64,000 bases of DNA from Bacillus infantis NRRL B-14911 (GTDB lineage: Bacteria > Bacillota > Bacilli > Bacillales > Cytobacillaceae): contig NC_022524.1 of NCBI RefSeq assembly GCF_000473245.1, positions 1,264,501-1,328,500 of the forward strand, in the 5' to 3' direction. Positions 1 through 7,391 of this stretch are shown piece by piece. A model generated the notes under the pieces. That model made no database searches, was not told where the DNA came from, and saw only the letters and a program-made list of their open reading frames with translations. Position 1 is the first letter of the stretch, and the number at the start of each line of letters is the position of its first letter. The translations under genes and the position numbers were made by a program.

Positions 1-792
1 CTCGAGGTTGACTATGATGTCCAGATCGCCCAGGGCGACCAGAACAACAACCAGGCAATCGCCAACAACTTTGCCGGAGACGGTGTGGATCTTATCTTCG
101 CCAATTCGACGCCGAGCGCGTACGGGGCACTGAATGCGACAAAGGATATCCCAATCGTTTTCACCTCTGTAACAGATCCTGTTGGTGCTGAGCTTGTTGC
201 CTCGATGGAGGAGCCTGGAGAAAATATCACTGGCACAACAGATACCCATCCGGATGCCATCCCGAATACGGTGAAATTCATGGCTGAGCAGATGGAAGGA
301 AAAACGGTAGGAGTCATCTACAATTCGGGGGAGCAGAATTCCAATGCCCAGATTGATCTTGTGAAAAAGGCGATGGAAGGAACAGACTTAAAGCTGGAAG
401 AGGCCACAGTATCAGCTTCCTCAGAGGTGAAGCAGGCAGCTGAATCCCTTGTAGGCAAAGCAGACATGATTTATATCATTACGGATAATACAGTTGTTTC
501 CGCGCTGGAGTCGGTCATTCAGACAGCCAATGACAATGATATCCCGCTGTTTGTCGGTGAATTGGACTCAGTCGAGCGCGGAGGGTTTGCTGCTTACGGT
601 TTTGACTATGAAGATATCGGTTATGAGGCAGGGGAAATGGCGGCCGAAATCCTTGAAGGAGAGAAGAAGCCATCAGAGCTCCCTGTGCAATATCCGCAAA
701 ACTTAAAGCTCCTGATCAACAAGAAGGCTGCAGAGGAAATGAATATCGGGCTTAAAGAGGAATGGAACAGCCTGGCTGAATTTACTGAATAG
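1..792 (+). CDS. ABC transporter substrate-binding protein, TrpX-like (5' partial)
   Basis: The reading frame is open from base 1, so the gene begins before the window; 263 residues remain. The protein resembles the ABC_sub_bind (DUF534) family of extracellular binding proteins, of which TrpX is the named member, which pair with the type of permease and ATPase encoded next. Visible family features are the N-terminal half reading ANSTPSAYGALNATKDIPIVFTSVTDPVGA and a C-terminal lobe ending near NLKLLINKKAAEEMNIGL. Full-length members are roughly 320-330 residues, so about 60 residues including the lipoprotein signal are missing. The permease starts 36 bp downstream, consistent with one operon. 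The substrate cannot be read from the sequence; tryptophan is only the best-known ligand, and any T-box leader would lie outside the window. Confidence 0.85.
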   Translation, partial: LEVDYDVQIAQGDQNNNQAIANNFAGDGVDLIFANSTPSAYGALNATKDIPIVFTSVTDPVGAELVASMEEPGENITGTTDTHPDAIPNTVKFMAEQMEGKTVGVIYNSGEQNSNAQIDLVKKAMEGTDLKLEEATVSASSEVKQAAESLVGKADMIYIITDNTVVSALESVIQTANDNDIPLFVGELDSVERGGFAAYGFDYEDIGYEAGEMAAEILEGEKKPSELPVQYPQNLKLLINKKAAEEMNIGLKEEWNSLAEFTE

Positions 793-828
793 AATGATAG
801 AATTACCTCCCGGAGAAAGGAAGATTAT

Positions 829-1857
829 ATGTTCACAGCGATATTTGGCTCAGTGGAGGCTGGTGCGATTTATGCTTTGATGGCCCTTGGTGTGTACCTG
901 TCATTCCGGGTACTTGATTTCCCGGACCTGACGGTGGATGGGAGCTTTGTTACAGGTGCGGCTGTCGCTGCTTCAATGATCGTGGCAGGCGTGAATCCGT
1001 TACTTGCTACCATAATGGCCATGATATGCGGCTTTGCTGCCGGGTGCCTGACAGGCCTGCTCCACACAAAAGGAAAAATAAACCCCCTTTTGTCCGGCAT
1101 ATTAATGATGATTGCCCTTTATTCTATTAACCTGAGGATAATGGGAAAATCGAATGTCCCCCTCCTTTCAGAGGAGACTGTCATCACAAAGCTGTCCGGC
1201 TTTTGGGAGTCACTGCCGTTCGACAGCGGGATGGCATCCCTTTTGACGGGCATGGGGCTCGAGGGGATGGTTCCCAAAACATGGGGGATCCTGCTAGTAA
1301 TGCTTGCTGTATCAATGGTCATTAAGCTGCTGCTCGATGCTTTCCTGAAAACGGATATCGGGCTTGCCATCAGGGCAGTGGGCGATAATGAGACAATGGT
1401 GCGGAGCTTTTCAGCAGATACCGATACACTCAAAATCCTGGGACTGGGGTTGTCCAACGGACTTGTTGCTTTTTCAGGAGCCCTTATTGCCCAGTACAAT
1501 GGCTTCAGCGATGTCGGCATGGGGATCGGCATGATCATTATCGGCCTTGCCTCCGTCATCATCGGCGAGGCGGTCTTTGGGGCAAAAACGATCTTCAGGG
1601 CGACTTTAGCCGTTATTGGGGGAGCCATCCTTTATAGAATCATCGTGACCCTTGCCCTGAGGGCCGATTTTCTTGAAACGGGAGACATGAAGCTCATTAC
1701 GGCTGCGATCGTTGTCTGTGCGCTCATCATCCCAAGGATGATTGAGCGGCAGCGGGATAACAGGCGCAGAAAAAAAAGGGGCTTTGATAAAGATGAGCTG
1801 AAAAAAATGGCAGAAGAAGGCGGTGGGCAGGTTGCTGCAGCTAAAACAGATTTATAA
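829..1857 (+). CDS. ABC transporter permease, TrpY-like
   Basis: This 342-residue integral membrane protein is of the branched-chain-type permease family (BPD_transp_2). It opens with MFTAIFGSVEAGAIYALMALGVYLSFRVLDFPDLTVDGSF, typical of the permease partner of DUF534 binding proteins, and has about eight to nine hydrophobic segments. The conserved cytoplasmic stretch GLAIRAVGDNETMVRSFSADTDTLKILGLGLSNGLVAFSGAL (about residues 180-220) contacts the ATPase. The C-terminal 45 residues are strongly charged and cytoplasmic. ATG 829 follows GGAGAAAGGAAG. The 3' end overlaps the ATPase gene by 35 bp, so translation is probably coupled. With its neighbours it forms an importer for a small amino-acid-like solute; the solute is inferred only from family. 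Confidence 0.88.
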   Translation: MFTAIFGSVEAGAIYALMALGVYLSFRVLDFPDLTVDGSFVTGAAVAASMIVAGVNPLLATIMAMICGFAAGCLTGLLHTKGKINPLLSGILMMIALYSINLRIMGKSNVPLLSEETVITKLSGFWESLPFDSGMASLLTGMGLEGMVPKTWGILLVMLAVSMVIKLLLDAFLKTDIGLAIRAVGDNETMVRSFSADTDTLKILGLGLSNGLVAFSGALIAQYNGFSDVGMGIGMIIIGLASVIIGEAVFGAKTIFRATLAVIGGAILYRIIVTLALRADFLETGDMKLITAAIVVCALIIPRMIERQRDNRRRKKRGFDKDELKKMAEEGGGQVAAAKTDL

Positions 1858-2626
1858 AGTATTCAATGAAGCTACCCCAGATGAGAAAAAAGCTCTTCAG
1901 CATCTTAACCTATCCATGCAGCCAGGAGATTTTGTCACTGTCATCGGCAGCAATGGGGCAGGCAAGTCCACCTTGATGAACATCATATCAGGCCGCCTCT
2001 ATCCGGATGAAGGGGAAGTGCTGATTGACGGCAAAAATGTTACGCAAATGAAAGAGCACAAAAGGTCGCGCCTGATCGGCAGGGTCTTCCAGGACCCGAT
2101 GGCAGGGACTTCCCCTAATCTAACCATTGAGGAGAATCTGGCGATCGCCTCTTCGCGGACTGGGGGGCGGGGCCTGAGGATGGGAATGACGAAGAAACGG
2201 AAGGCATTTTTCAGGGAGCAGCTCGAAATGCTCCACCTCGGGCTTGAGGACCGCCTTGAAGCAAAGGCTGGCCTTTTATCCGGAGGGGAAAGGCAGGCAT
2301 TGTCGTTATTGATGGCAACCTTCACAGAGCCGAAAATCCTGCTGCTTGATGAGCATACAGCTGCGCTTGACCCGGCCAGGGCTGCCCTTATCACTGAACT
2401 GACCAGAAAGATCGTTGAGTCTTTCGGACTGACAGCCCTGATGGTCACCCATAATATGCAGCAGGCGATCGATCTCGGAAACAAGCTGATCATGATGGAC
2501 GGTGGGCAGATCATTTTCGAAGCAGGAGAAAAGGAGAAGCGGGAACTGACAGTTGAAAAGCTGCTTGGGGAATTCCAGCGCATCCGCGGTGAGAAATTGA
2601 ACAGCGACCGCGCTGTTCTTGCCTGA
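1823..2626 (+). CDS. ABC transporter ATP-binding protein, TrpZ-like
   Basis: This 267-residue ATPase energises the importer encoded by the two genes before it. Walker A GSNGAGKST is at about residues 40-48, the signature LSGGERQALSL near 152, Walker B LLLDEHTAALDP near 175 (His where most ABC proteins have Pro) and the H-loop THNMQQ near 212. The GTG at 1823 lies inside the permease gene and follows an AAGAAGG Shine-Dalgarno; TTG at 1832 is a possible alternative. It is the last gene of the operon and is followed by a hairpin terminator shared with the convergent regulator gene. All catalytic motifs are intact. Confidence 0.9.
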   Translation: MGRLLQLKQIYKVFNEATPDEKKALQHLNLSMQPGDFVTVIGSNGAGKSTLMNIISGRLYPDEGEVLIDGKNVTQMKEHKRSRLIGRVFQDPMAGTSPNLTIEENLAIASSRTGGRGLRMGMTKKRKAFFREQLEMLHLGLEDRLEAKAGLLSGGERQALSLLMATFTEPKILLLDEHTAALDPARAALITELTRKIVESFGLTALMVTHNMQQAIDLGNKLIMMDGGQIIFEAGEKEKRELTVEKLLGEFQRIRGEKLNSDRAVLA

Positions 2627-2631
2627 ATAAA

Positions 2632-2664
2632 AGGTGCCGATGGTCTGCCATGCGGCACTTTTTA
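2632..2664. terminator. Bidirectional intrinsic terminator
   Basis: GTGCCGATGG and CCATGCGGCAC pair around a TCTG loop with one bulge. The stem is flanked by A residues on the left and TTTTTATTTT on the right, so it can stop both the ABC operon and the convergent XRE-cupin gene. Confidence 0.75.
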
Positions 2665-2669
2665 TTTTG

Positions 2670-3221
2670 TTATTCGTAATACATGACTACCTGGCATTTT
2701 GCTGGTGCTTTCCCCGTATTCCTGTAGCTGTGGGTCTGGTCAGCGGCAAACCGGAGGGCAGAGCCTTCCTGGATCCTGTATGGCCGGCCACCGATGATTA
2801 CCTCAATTTCCCCGCTTATGACTGTGATATATTCTTCTACCCCTTCGTTATGCTGATCTGATATCTGCTTCCAGTCAGGGGCGATTTCCACAATAAATAT
2901 CTCGAATTTCTTTCGTGGATCAAAGGGGAACAGCGGGAACACTTTATACTTCCCTTTATTCTCAATGATCGGGTTAATCCGACTGATGCTGGCAAAAGAA
3001 ACTTCAGATGATTTTTCTGCCATCAAAGAAGAAAAAGAAATCTGGAGGCCGCTGGCAATTTTCCATAATGTTGTGACGGTGGGGTTGGATTCTCCCCGTT
3101 CTATCTGCCCAAGCATTGCCTTGCTTACACCGGTTGCCTCTGCGGCCATGTCCAGGCTGAGACCTCTGCTCCTTCGTATATTCCGTAAATTTTCCCCGAT
3201 ATTTTTGTGAATATTCTCCAT
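2670..3221 (-). CDS. XRE-family HTH and cupin-domain transcriptional regulator
   Basis: This 183-residue DNA-binding regulator has an N-terminal XRE helix-turn-helix (about residues 10-60, GLSLDMAAEATGVSKAMLGQIERGESNPTVTTLWKIA) and a C-terminal cupin (about 110-180, QHNEGVEEYITVISGEIEVIIGG then FAADQTHSYRN), a small-ligand sensing fold. The ATG at 3221 is chosen over an in-frame TTG at 3233 because GGAGG (3227-3231) lies at ideal distance from it and the TTG sits inside that ribosome-binding site. It is divergent from azlCD with about 120 bp between them, and a 12-nt direct repeat in that gap is a candidate operator. XRE-cupin regulators commonly sit beside the amino-acid exporter they control; control of azlCD is inferred. 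Confidence 0.88.
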   Translation of the reverse strand: MENIHKNIGENLRNIRRSRGLSLDMAAEATGVSKAMLGQIERGESNPTVTTLWKIASGLQISFSSLMAEKSSEVSFASISRINPIIENKGKYKVFPLFPFDPRKKFEIFIVEIAPDWKQISDQHNEGVEEYITVISGEIEVIIGGRPYRIQEGSALRFAADQTHSYRNTGKAPAKCQVVMYYE

Positions 3222-3243
3222 TTTTTCCTCCAAAGGAATTGTG

Positions 3244-3275
3244 TAATATAACGCACATATGTATAATATAACTCA
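3244..3275. promoter_or_regulatory. Direct repeat, candidate operator for the XRE-cupin regulator
   Basis: TAATATAACGCA (3244-3255) and TAATATAACTCA (3264-3275) are 12-mers differing at one base, spaced exactly 20 bp start to start, about two helical turns. They lie between the divergent regulator and azlC genes. Binding by the regulator is inferred from position only. Confidence 0.45.
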
Positions 3276-3341
3276 AAAGTATAGAAGAAACACAGTACAT
3301 TCCAATAATATTTTCCAAGATACATAACGGCAGGTGAGGAT

Positions 3342-4070
3342 ATGGCAGAATTAGCAGCAGAAAGGCCAGCGGGGGAGTTCCGCAAAGGGATACAGGCAGG
3401 GATAAGCATTGCGATCGGATATTTTCCGATTGCCATAACATTCGGGCTCTTGGCAAAGACTACAGGGCTTTCAGTAGGAGAAACAGTGCTGATGAGCCTG
3501 CTCGTCTTTGCGGGTGCGGCCCAGTATATCTCCCTGAGCCTCTTGACGCTGGGGACAGGGATATTTGAAATCATCCTTACTACCTTTATTGTTAACATCA
3601 GGCATTTCCTGATGTCAGCATCTCTTAATGAAAAGTGTGAAGACGAGCATACGGCAAATAAAATCATATTTGCTTTTGGCATTACAGATGAGACCTTTTC
3701 AGTTGCTTCCATGAAAAGAGAGAAAGTTTCTTCAGGCTATATGTTCGGCCTCATCTTTGTATCCTACTCAAGCTGGGTGGTCAGCTCCGGCATCGGCCAT
3801 CTGATCGGCGCCAGTCTTCCGCAGACTCTCCAGGAAAGCATGTCAGTCGCATTATATGCCATGTTTGTGGGACTGCTCGTGCCTTCCATGAAGGGCAGTG
3901 CAAAGGTTGTGTTCCTTGCTGTGCTTGCAGCAGGGTTCAATACGATATTCACAATGGCAGATCTGCTGTCGACAGGATGGGCCATTGTCACAGCTACACT
4001 TTTGTCAGCACTGATTACTGAAGCTGTTGAAACTATCAAAAAGAGAAGGGGAGTTAATCGGCATGAATAG
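3342..4070 (+). CDS. azlC: AzlC family branched-chain amino acid exporter, large subunit
   Basis: This 242-residue membrane protein forms, with AzlD, a two-component exporter of branched-chain amino acids or analogues. It carries the AzlC family opening FRKGIQAGISIAIGYFPIAITFGLLAKTTGLS, the segment SLLVFAGAAQYISLSLL and the conserved IVNIRHFLMSASL. The usual length is 230-250 residues. The start ATG follows GGTGAGG. The azlD start lies inside its last codons, so the two are translationally coupled. The upstream XRE-cupin gene is divergent, as often found for azlCD. The substrate is assigned from the family only. Confidence 0.9.
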   Translation: MAELAAERPAGEFRKGIQAGISIAIGYFPIAITFGLLAKTTGLSVGETVLMSLLVFAGAAQYISLSLLTLGTGIFEIILTTFIVNIRHFLMSASLNEKCEDEHTANKIIFAFGITDETFSVASMKREKVSSGYMFGLIFVSYSSWVVSSGIGHLIGASLPQTLQESMSVALYAMFVGLLVPSMKGSAKVVFLAVLAAGFNTIFTMADLLSTGWAIVTATLLSALITEAVETIKKRRGVNRHE

Positions 4071-4368
4071 CCAAATCATTATGATGATCATCGGGATGGC
4101 GGCCGTTACCTATATTCCGAGGATGCTTCCCTTCGTCCTGTTCAGAGGGAAGGAGCTGCCTGCATTCTGGCAGGGGGTCTTGAGAAATGTCCCTTATGCG
4201 ACACTGGGAGCGCTTATTTTCCCAGGAATCCTATTTATCCAGGAAGACATCTGGTACGGCCTGCTCGGGGCAGCTGCAGCTTTCCTGGCAGCTTACCTTG
4301 GAGCAAATGTTATCGTGGTTGTCCTCGGGTCGATCGCTGTATTGTCGGTATACTCCTATTTTTTCTAG
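4063..4368 (+). CDS. azlD: AzlD family exporter, small subunit
   Basis: This 101-residue protein has three to four transmembrane segments and is the obligate small partner of AzlC. Family features are MAAVTYIPRMLPFVLFRGKELPAFWQGVLRNVPYATLGALIFPGIL. The ATG at 4063 overlaps the azlC stop by 8 bp and follows AAGGGGAG; an in-frame upstream ATG-like start at 4027 lies deep inside azlC and has no ribosome-binding site. A terminator follows 9 bp after the stop, so azlCD is a two-gene transcript. Confidence 0.88.
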   Translation: MNSQIIMMIIGMAAVTYIPRMLPFVLFRGKELPAFWQGVLRNVPYATLGALIFPGILFIQEDIWYGLLGAAAAFLAAYLGANVIVVVLGSIAVLSVYSYFF

Positions 4369-4376
4369 CATGACTG

Positions 4377-4406
4377 CCAGGCTCAAGCTGCTGAGCCTGG
4401 TTTTTC
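4377..4406 (+). terminator. Intrinsic terminator of azlCD
   Basis: CCAGGCTCA and TGAGCCTGG form a nine-pair stem with a short loop, followed directly by TTTTTC. Confidence 0.85.
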
Positions 4407-4534
4407 TATTGAGGGCAGCGGTTTGAAAGCGGTTTGGGAGAATATATAATTGAGGCTCATCCATTTTGCTGTTCTAAAATAAACAATCGGTACTACACTG
4501 TAGGGAGAGAGGTTGTACAAAGAAAGCCCGTCCA

Positions 4535-4564
4535 GGCTGCCCGCTTTTTGCGAAAAAAGCAGCC
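4535..4564 (+). other. Stable hairpin in the leader of the M48 protease gene
   Basis: GGCTGC (4535-4540) pairs with GCAGCC (4559-4564), and an inner run of T pairs with a run of A. It ends about 8 nt before the AAAGGGGGA ribosome-binding site of the next gene, so it lies in the presumed 5' leader. A regulatory or stabilising role is inferred. Confidence 0.4.
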
Positions 4565-4585
4565 AAGAAGAAAGGGGGAATTGAA

Positions 4586-5869
4586 ATGGCTCGGAAAATC
4601 GGCTTTTACACAGTCATAGGATATGTAGTCTACGGGCTGTTTTTTTACTGGTATCTGTTTTATTTTGCGAATACAAGCCTGCCTTTTGAGTATCAGGGAA
4701 CACAGGCAGACCCGGAAGCTTTTCTGAACGGGCGGGAGCTTATGCTGAGCGAAGAGTATTCCAAGATAAGGAACCTGCTGTTCTTTTTGTCCACACCCCT
4801 TGAATGGGTGTTTTATGTTCTCGTCCTTGTGACCGGCCTGTCTTCAGCCATGAAGAAGTGGGCGGGGAAGTCGGCGCGGGCAAAGGCTCTGCAGACGGCC
4901 ATCTATCTGCTGTGGCTCTCAGTCTTTGCTTTCGCCGCCACATTCCCCTTAAGCTTTATCAGCTATTCGCTGTCCAAGAGCTATAATATCTCAACACAGA
5001 CCTTCAGCTCCTGGATGAAGGATGAACTGATCGACTTCTGGATCAATTACGGAACGATGTTCATTTTGGTTTCAGTGCTCTATTGGCTGATGAAAAAAAG
5101 CACAAAAAGATGGTGGCTGTATGCATGGCTGTTATCGGTGCCGTTCACACTTTTCATGATGTTCCTGCAGCCTGTTGTGATCGATCCGCTTTACAACGAT
5201 TTTTATCCGCTTAAAAATAAAGAGCTGGAAGGAAAAATCCTTCAATTAGCGGGTGAGGCACATATTCCTGCTGAGCATGTGTTTGAAGTAAACATGGCGG
5301 AGAAGACCAACTCGCTTAATGCGTATGTAACAGGCATCGGTTCAAACTCACGGATCGTTTTGTGGGATACAACACTCAACCGGCTGAGTGATGACCAGAT
5401 CCTGTTCATCATGGCGCATGAAATGGCCCACTATGTAGAGAAGCATATATACATAGGGATTGCGGGTTATTTAGTGCTTTCCTTGATCGGCCTGTATCTG
5501 ATATCGAAGCTGATGAAGCTGGTGATTGCAAGATGGGGGAGAGCCTTTAAGCTGCAGGAGGTTTCCGACATCCGCTCACTCCCTCTGTTCCTTGCGCTCC
5601 TTTCGATACTGCTTTTTGCTGCCAGTCCGGTTACCAACCTTGTCTCAAGATATCAGGAAATGAGAGCTGACCGGTATGCCATTGAAATGACGGATGATCC
5701 GGAAGCGGCAATAGGGACATTCCAGGAATTGACGAAGGCAGGCTTGAGCCAGGTAAAGCCGCCGCTGCTTGTGAAGATTTTCCGGTACGGCCATCCGACC
5801 ATGCTGGAGCGTATTTCCATGCTGGAAGAGTATGAAATGAAAAATAGAACTGGATCCGGCAGCGAATAA
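4586..5869 (+). CDS. M48 family (Ste24-like) membrane metalloprotease, YhfN-like
   Basis: This 427-residue integral membrane zinc peptidase has about six to seven hydrophobic segments. The zinc-binding motif HEMAH is at residues 278-282, and the third ligand is supplied by the downstream EMRADRYAIEM segment near residue 360. The loop FEVNMAEKTNSLNAYVTGIGSNSRIVLWDTTL just before the zinc site is typical of Ste24/CAAX-protease relatives. B. subtilis YhfN, located in the related region, is the nearest remembered homologue. The ATG at 4586 has an AAAGGGGGA site 6 nt upstream. It appears monocistronic, between azlD and coiled-coil gene terminators. The likely role is membrane-protein quality control or peptide processing; the substrate is unknown. 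Confidence 0.88.
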   Translation: MARKIGFYTVIGYVVYGLFFYWYLFYFANTSLPFEYQGTQADPEAFLNGRELMLSEEYSKIRNLLFFLSTPLEWVFYVLVLVTGLSSAMKKWAGKSARAKALQTAIYLLWLSVFAFAATFPLSFISYSLSKSYNISTQTFSSWMKDELIDFWINYGTMFILVSVLYWLMKKSTKRWWLYAWLLSVPFTLFMMFLQPVVIDPLYNDFYPLKNKELEGKILQLAGEAHIPAEHVFEVNMAEKTNSLNAYVTGIGSNSRIVLWDTTLNRLSDDQILFIMAHEMAHYVEKHIYIGIAGYLVLSLIGLYLISKLMKLVIARWGRAFKLQEVSDIRSLPLFLALLSILLFAASPVTNLVSRYQEMRADRYAIEMTDDPEAAIGTFQELTKAGLSQVKPPLLVKIFRYGHPTMLERISMLEEYEMKNRTGSGSE

Positions 5870-5881
5870 CAGCTGTTAAGC

Positions 5882-5912
5882 AGAGGGGCACCCGGCCGAG
5901 CCGGGGCCTCTT
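5882..5912 (+). terminator. Intrinsic terminator after the M48 protease gene
   Basis: AGAGGGGCACCCGGC and GCCGGGGCCTCTTT form a GC-rich stem with one mismatch, followed by a T-rich run. Confidence 0.7.
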
Positions 5913-5981
5913 TGTTTGTTGAATCTTTTTCACAGTCGAATCCGTATGATTATTATACGAACCAAAAAAGGGGACCTGGTA

Positions 5982-6911
5982 ATGAATCTGGATCAAAGAA
6001 TTGCTGAAGCAAGACAGCGGGAACAGCAGTATGAAAAATATAAAAGGCGCCTTGAGGCGCTGATGGCTGAAAATGATCAGGAAAAGGCTTCATCAGAAAG
6101 GCTGAAGAAAACTTGGGAGAAGGAACTGAAGGAAGCGGATAAGCTAGAAGGCCCATCATTGTCAGGATTCTTTCTGATGCTCAGCGGCAAGAAGGAAGAA
6201 AGGCTGCAAAAAGAAAAAGAGGAAGCGTATAAAGCAAGGATTCTGTATGATGAGTCCCTGAAGAAAATAAAGGATTACGAAGCTGACATCAGCTCGCTCA
6301 GTGAAAAAGCTGCCGGATTGGAAACGGCTGGGGCGGTGTACAAAGAGCTGCTATTGGAAAAAGAACGTCTGATCCTGCAGGAAGGCGGAGCTGTCAGCGA
6401 TATGCTTTTTCATTTATCAGACCGGCTGGAGGAAAGGAAAGCGATAATTCAGGAAATACGGGAAGCTGAGAGTGCTTTGGTGGAGGCAAGGGAAGCCTTG
6501 CGCAAAGCTGATGGCGAGCTTTCGAGCGCGAAAAATTGGGGTTTCCTCGACCTTGCGGGAGGCGACTTCCTCTCGACCATGGCGAAAAGGTCATATATGG
6601 ACAAGGCAAAAGAGTCCTTGCATGACGCACAGCACAACTTGAAAAAGCTGCAGAAGGAGCTTGATGACCTTGGCCGCTCCATTTCCTCCGAGCTTGAGGT
6701 GGGAAGCTTTTTGGGCATTGCCGATCTTTTCTTTGATAATATTTTTTCCGATTGGATGGTCCAGGAGAAAATCAATGCCTCTGCTGATAAAGTGAAGGAA
6801 TGCCTGAATGTGCTTGAGGACCTCGAAATCGAACTCAGAACGGAGAAAGATGCTGCAGAACGGGAGATTGAGATCTTAAAAGAGAAAAGGGTAGAGTATT
6901 TGGGCCACTGA
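5982..6911 (+). CDS. Coiled-coil protein of unknown function
   Basis: This 309-residue cytoplasmic protein is dominated by charged heptad-like sequence. Long runs of E, K, R, Q, A and L cover about residues 1-75, 85-190 and 215-305, broken by two hydrophobic patches: LSGFFLMLSGKKEER near 62 and LGIADLFFDNIFSDWMV near 255. There is no signal peptide or obvious enzyme motif. ATG 5982 is preferred over upstream in-frame ATGs at 5916 and 5946 because AAGGGGAC lies 7 nt before it and the intervening residues do not look like protein. It is a single gene between two terminators, next to the IDEAL protein and comK. I do not recognise the family; a structural or scaffolding role is only a guess from the coiled coil. 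Confidence 0.75.
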   Translation: MNLDQRIAEARQREQQYEKYKRRLEALMAENDQEKASSERLKKTWEKELKEADKLEGPSLSGFFLMLSGKKEERLQKEKEEAYKARILYDESLKKIKDYEADISSLSEKAAGLETAGAVYKELLLEKERLILQEGGAVSDMLFHLSDRLEERKAIIQEIREAESALVEAREALRKADGELSSAKNWGFLDLAGGDFLSTMAKRSYMDKAKESLHDAQHNLKKLQKELDDLGRSISSELEVGSFLGIADLFFDNIFSDWMVQEKINASADKVKECLNVLEDLEIELRTEKDAAEREIEILKEKRVEYLGH

Positions 6912-6934
6912 ACGGTCCGTGGATAATAAAGAAG

Positions 6935-6962
6935 ACCCTCCGGCCGGACCGGAGGGTTTCCA
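6935..6962. terminator. Intrinsic terminator between convergent genes
   Basis: ACCCTCCGG and CCGGAGGGT pair around a short loop, with TTTCC following and AAGA preceding. It lies between the coiled-coil gene and the convergent IDEAL-protein gene. Confidence 0.75.
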
Positions 6963-6967
6963 GTTTT

Positions 6968-7204
6968 CTAGTTTCCAAATCGTTCGTTCAATTCTTTGTA
7001 CTCTTTTGATAGCTGGGTGAATAGGGCCTTGTTGCGATCATCGAGGGCTTGATCGATTTTTTGGGCCAATTTTTCTTTTTCGGATATCAGCTGGACTTCC
7101 GACAAGAGCATTTCAATGTAGAGGTGTAAGACGTACGTGTCCTTAAGCTGGTTGCGGTTCATCGTGTTCTTTTTCATCGACTCTGCATATGACTTCTCTT
7201 TCAT
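6968..7204 (-). CDS. yhzC: IDEAL domain protein, YhzC-like
   Basis: This 78-residue acidic/basic helical protein resembles the small IDEAL-domain family. The C-terminal half LISEKEKLAQKIDQALDDRNKALFTQLSKEYKEL carries the family pattern of an I-D pair, ALD and F-x-x-L, a short motif thought to mediate protein binding. In B. subtilis YhzC sits directly beside comK, as here. ATG 7204 (fourth codon of the longer frame) is used because AGGGGTG lies 6 nt upstream; the GTG at 7213 overlaps that site. It is divergent from comK, so the two promoters share the AT-rich gap. Function is unknown. Confidence 0.75.
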   Translation of the reverse strand: MKEKSYAESMKKNTMNRNQLKDTYVLHLYIEMLLSEVQLISEKEKLAQKIDQALDDRNKALFTQLSKEYKELNERFGN

Positions 7205-7271
7205 GAAAATCACCCCTGCTGCTTTTTAATATTATATGGAGGAGCAGGGGAAAATTCAACTAAATTATTTA

Positions 7272-7286
7272 AATTTTTAGAAAATT
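7272..7286. promoter_or_regulatory. CodY-box-like site upstream of comK
   Basis: AATTTTTAGAAAATT matches the CodY consensus AATTTTCWGAAAATT at 14 of 15 positions (T for C at position 7). It lies about 65 bp upstream of the proposed comK -10. CodY is an established direct repressor of comK in B. subtilis, so nutrient control of competence is likely conserved. Confidence 0.65.
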
Positions 7287-7327
7287 AATTCCGTGACAGT
7301 GGCATTTGACAATAATTGACTAAAAAT

Positions 7328-7358
7328 TTGCAATTATCTGGAATAAAGATGGTATAAT
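7328..7358 (+). promoter_or_regulatory. Putative comK promoter
   Basis: TATAAT at 7353-7358 is a perfect -10 hexamer; TTGCAA at 7328-7333 is a possible -35 with a long 19-bp spacer. A suboptimal spacer would fit an activator-dependent promoter, as comK is in B. subtilis. Transcription would start near 7365, which excludes the ATG at 7362 as the translation start. Confidence 0.5.
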
Positions 7359-7391
7359 GAAATGAAACGAAGAGCAAAGGAGATGAATCAC

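Noticed and set aside
1-2626. T-box or tryptophan-responsive leader for the TrpXYZ-like importer
   Set aside because: The upstream part lies outside the window, so nothing can be said.
4434-4619. 61-codon plus-strand frame before the M48 protease
   Set aside because: It overlaps the real start at 4586 and the leader hairpin, and shows no protein-like pattern.
7240-7350. ComK autoregulatory K-boxes (AAAA-N5-TTTT pairs)
   Set aside because: The region is AT-rich, but I could not find a pair with correct spacing.
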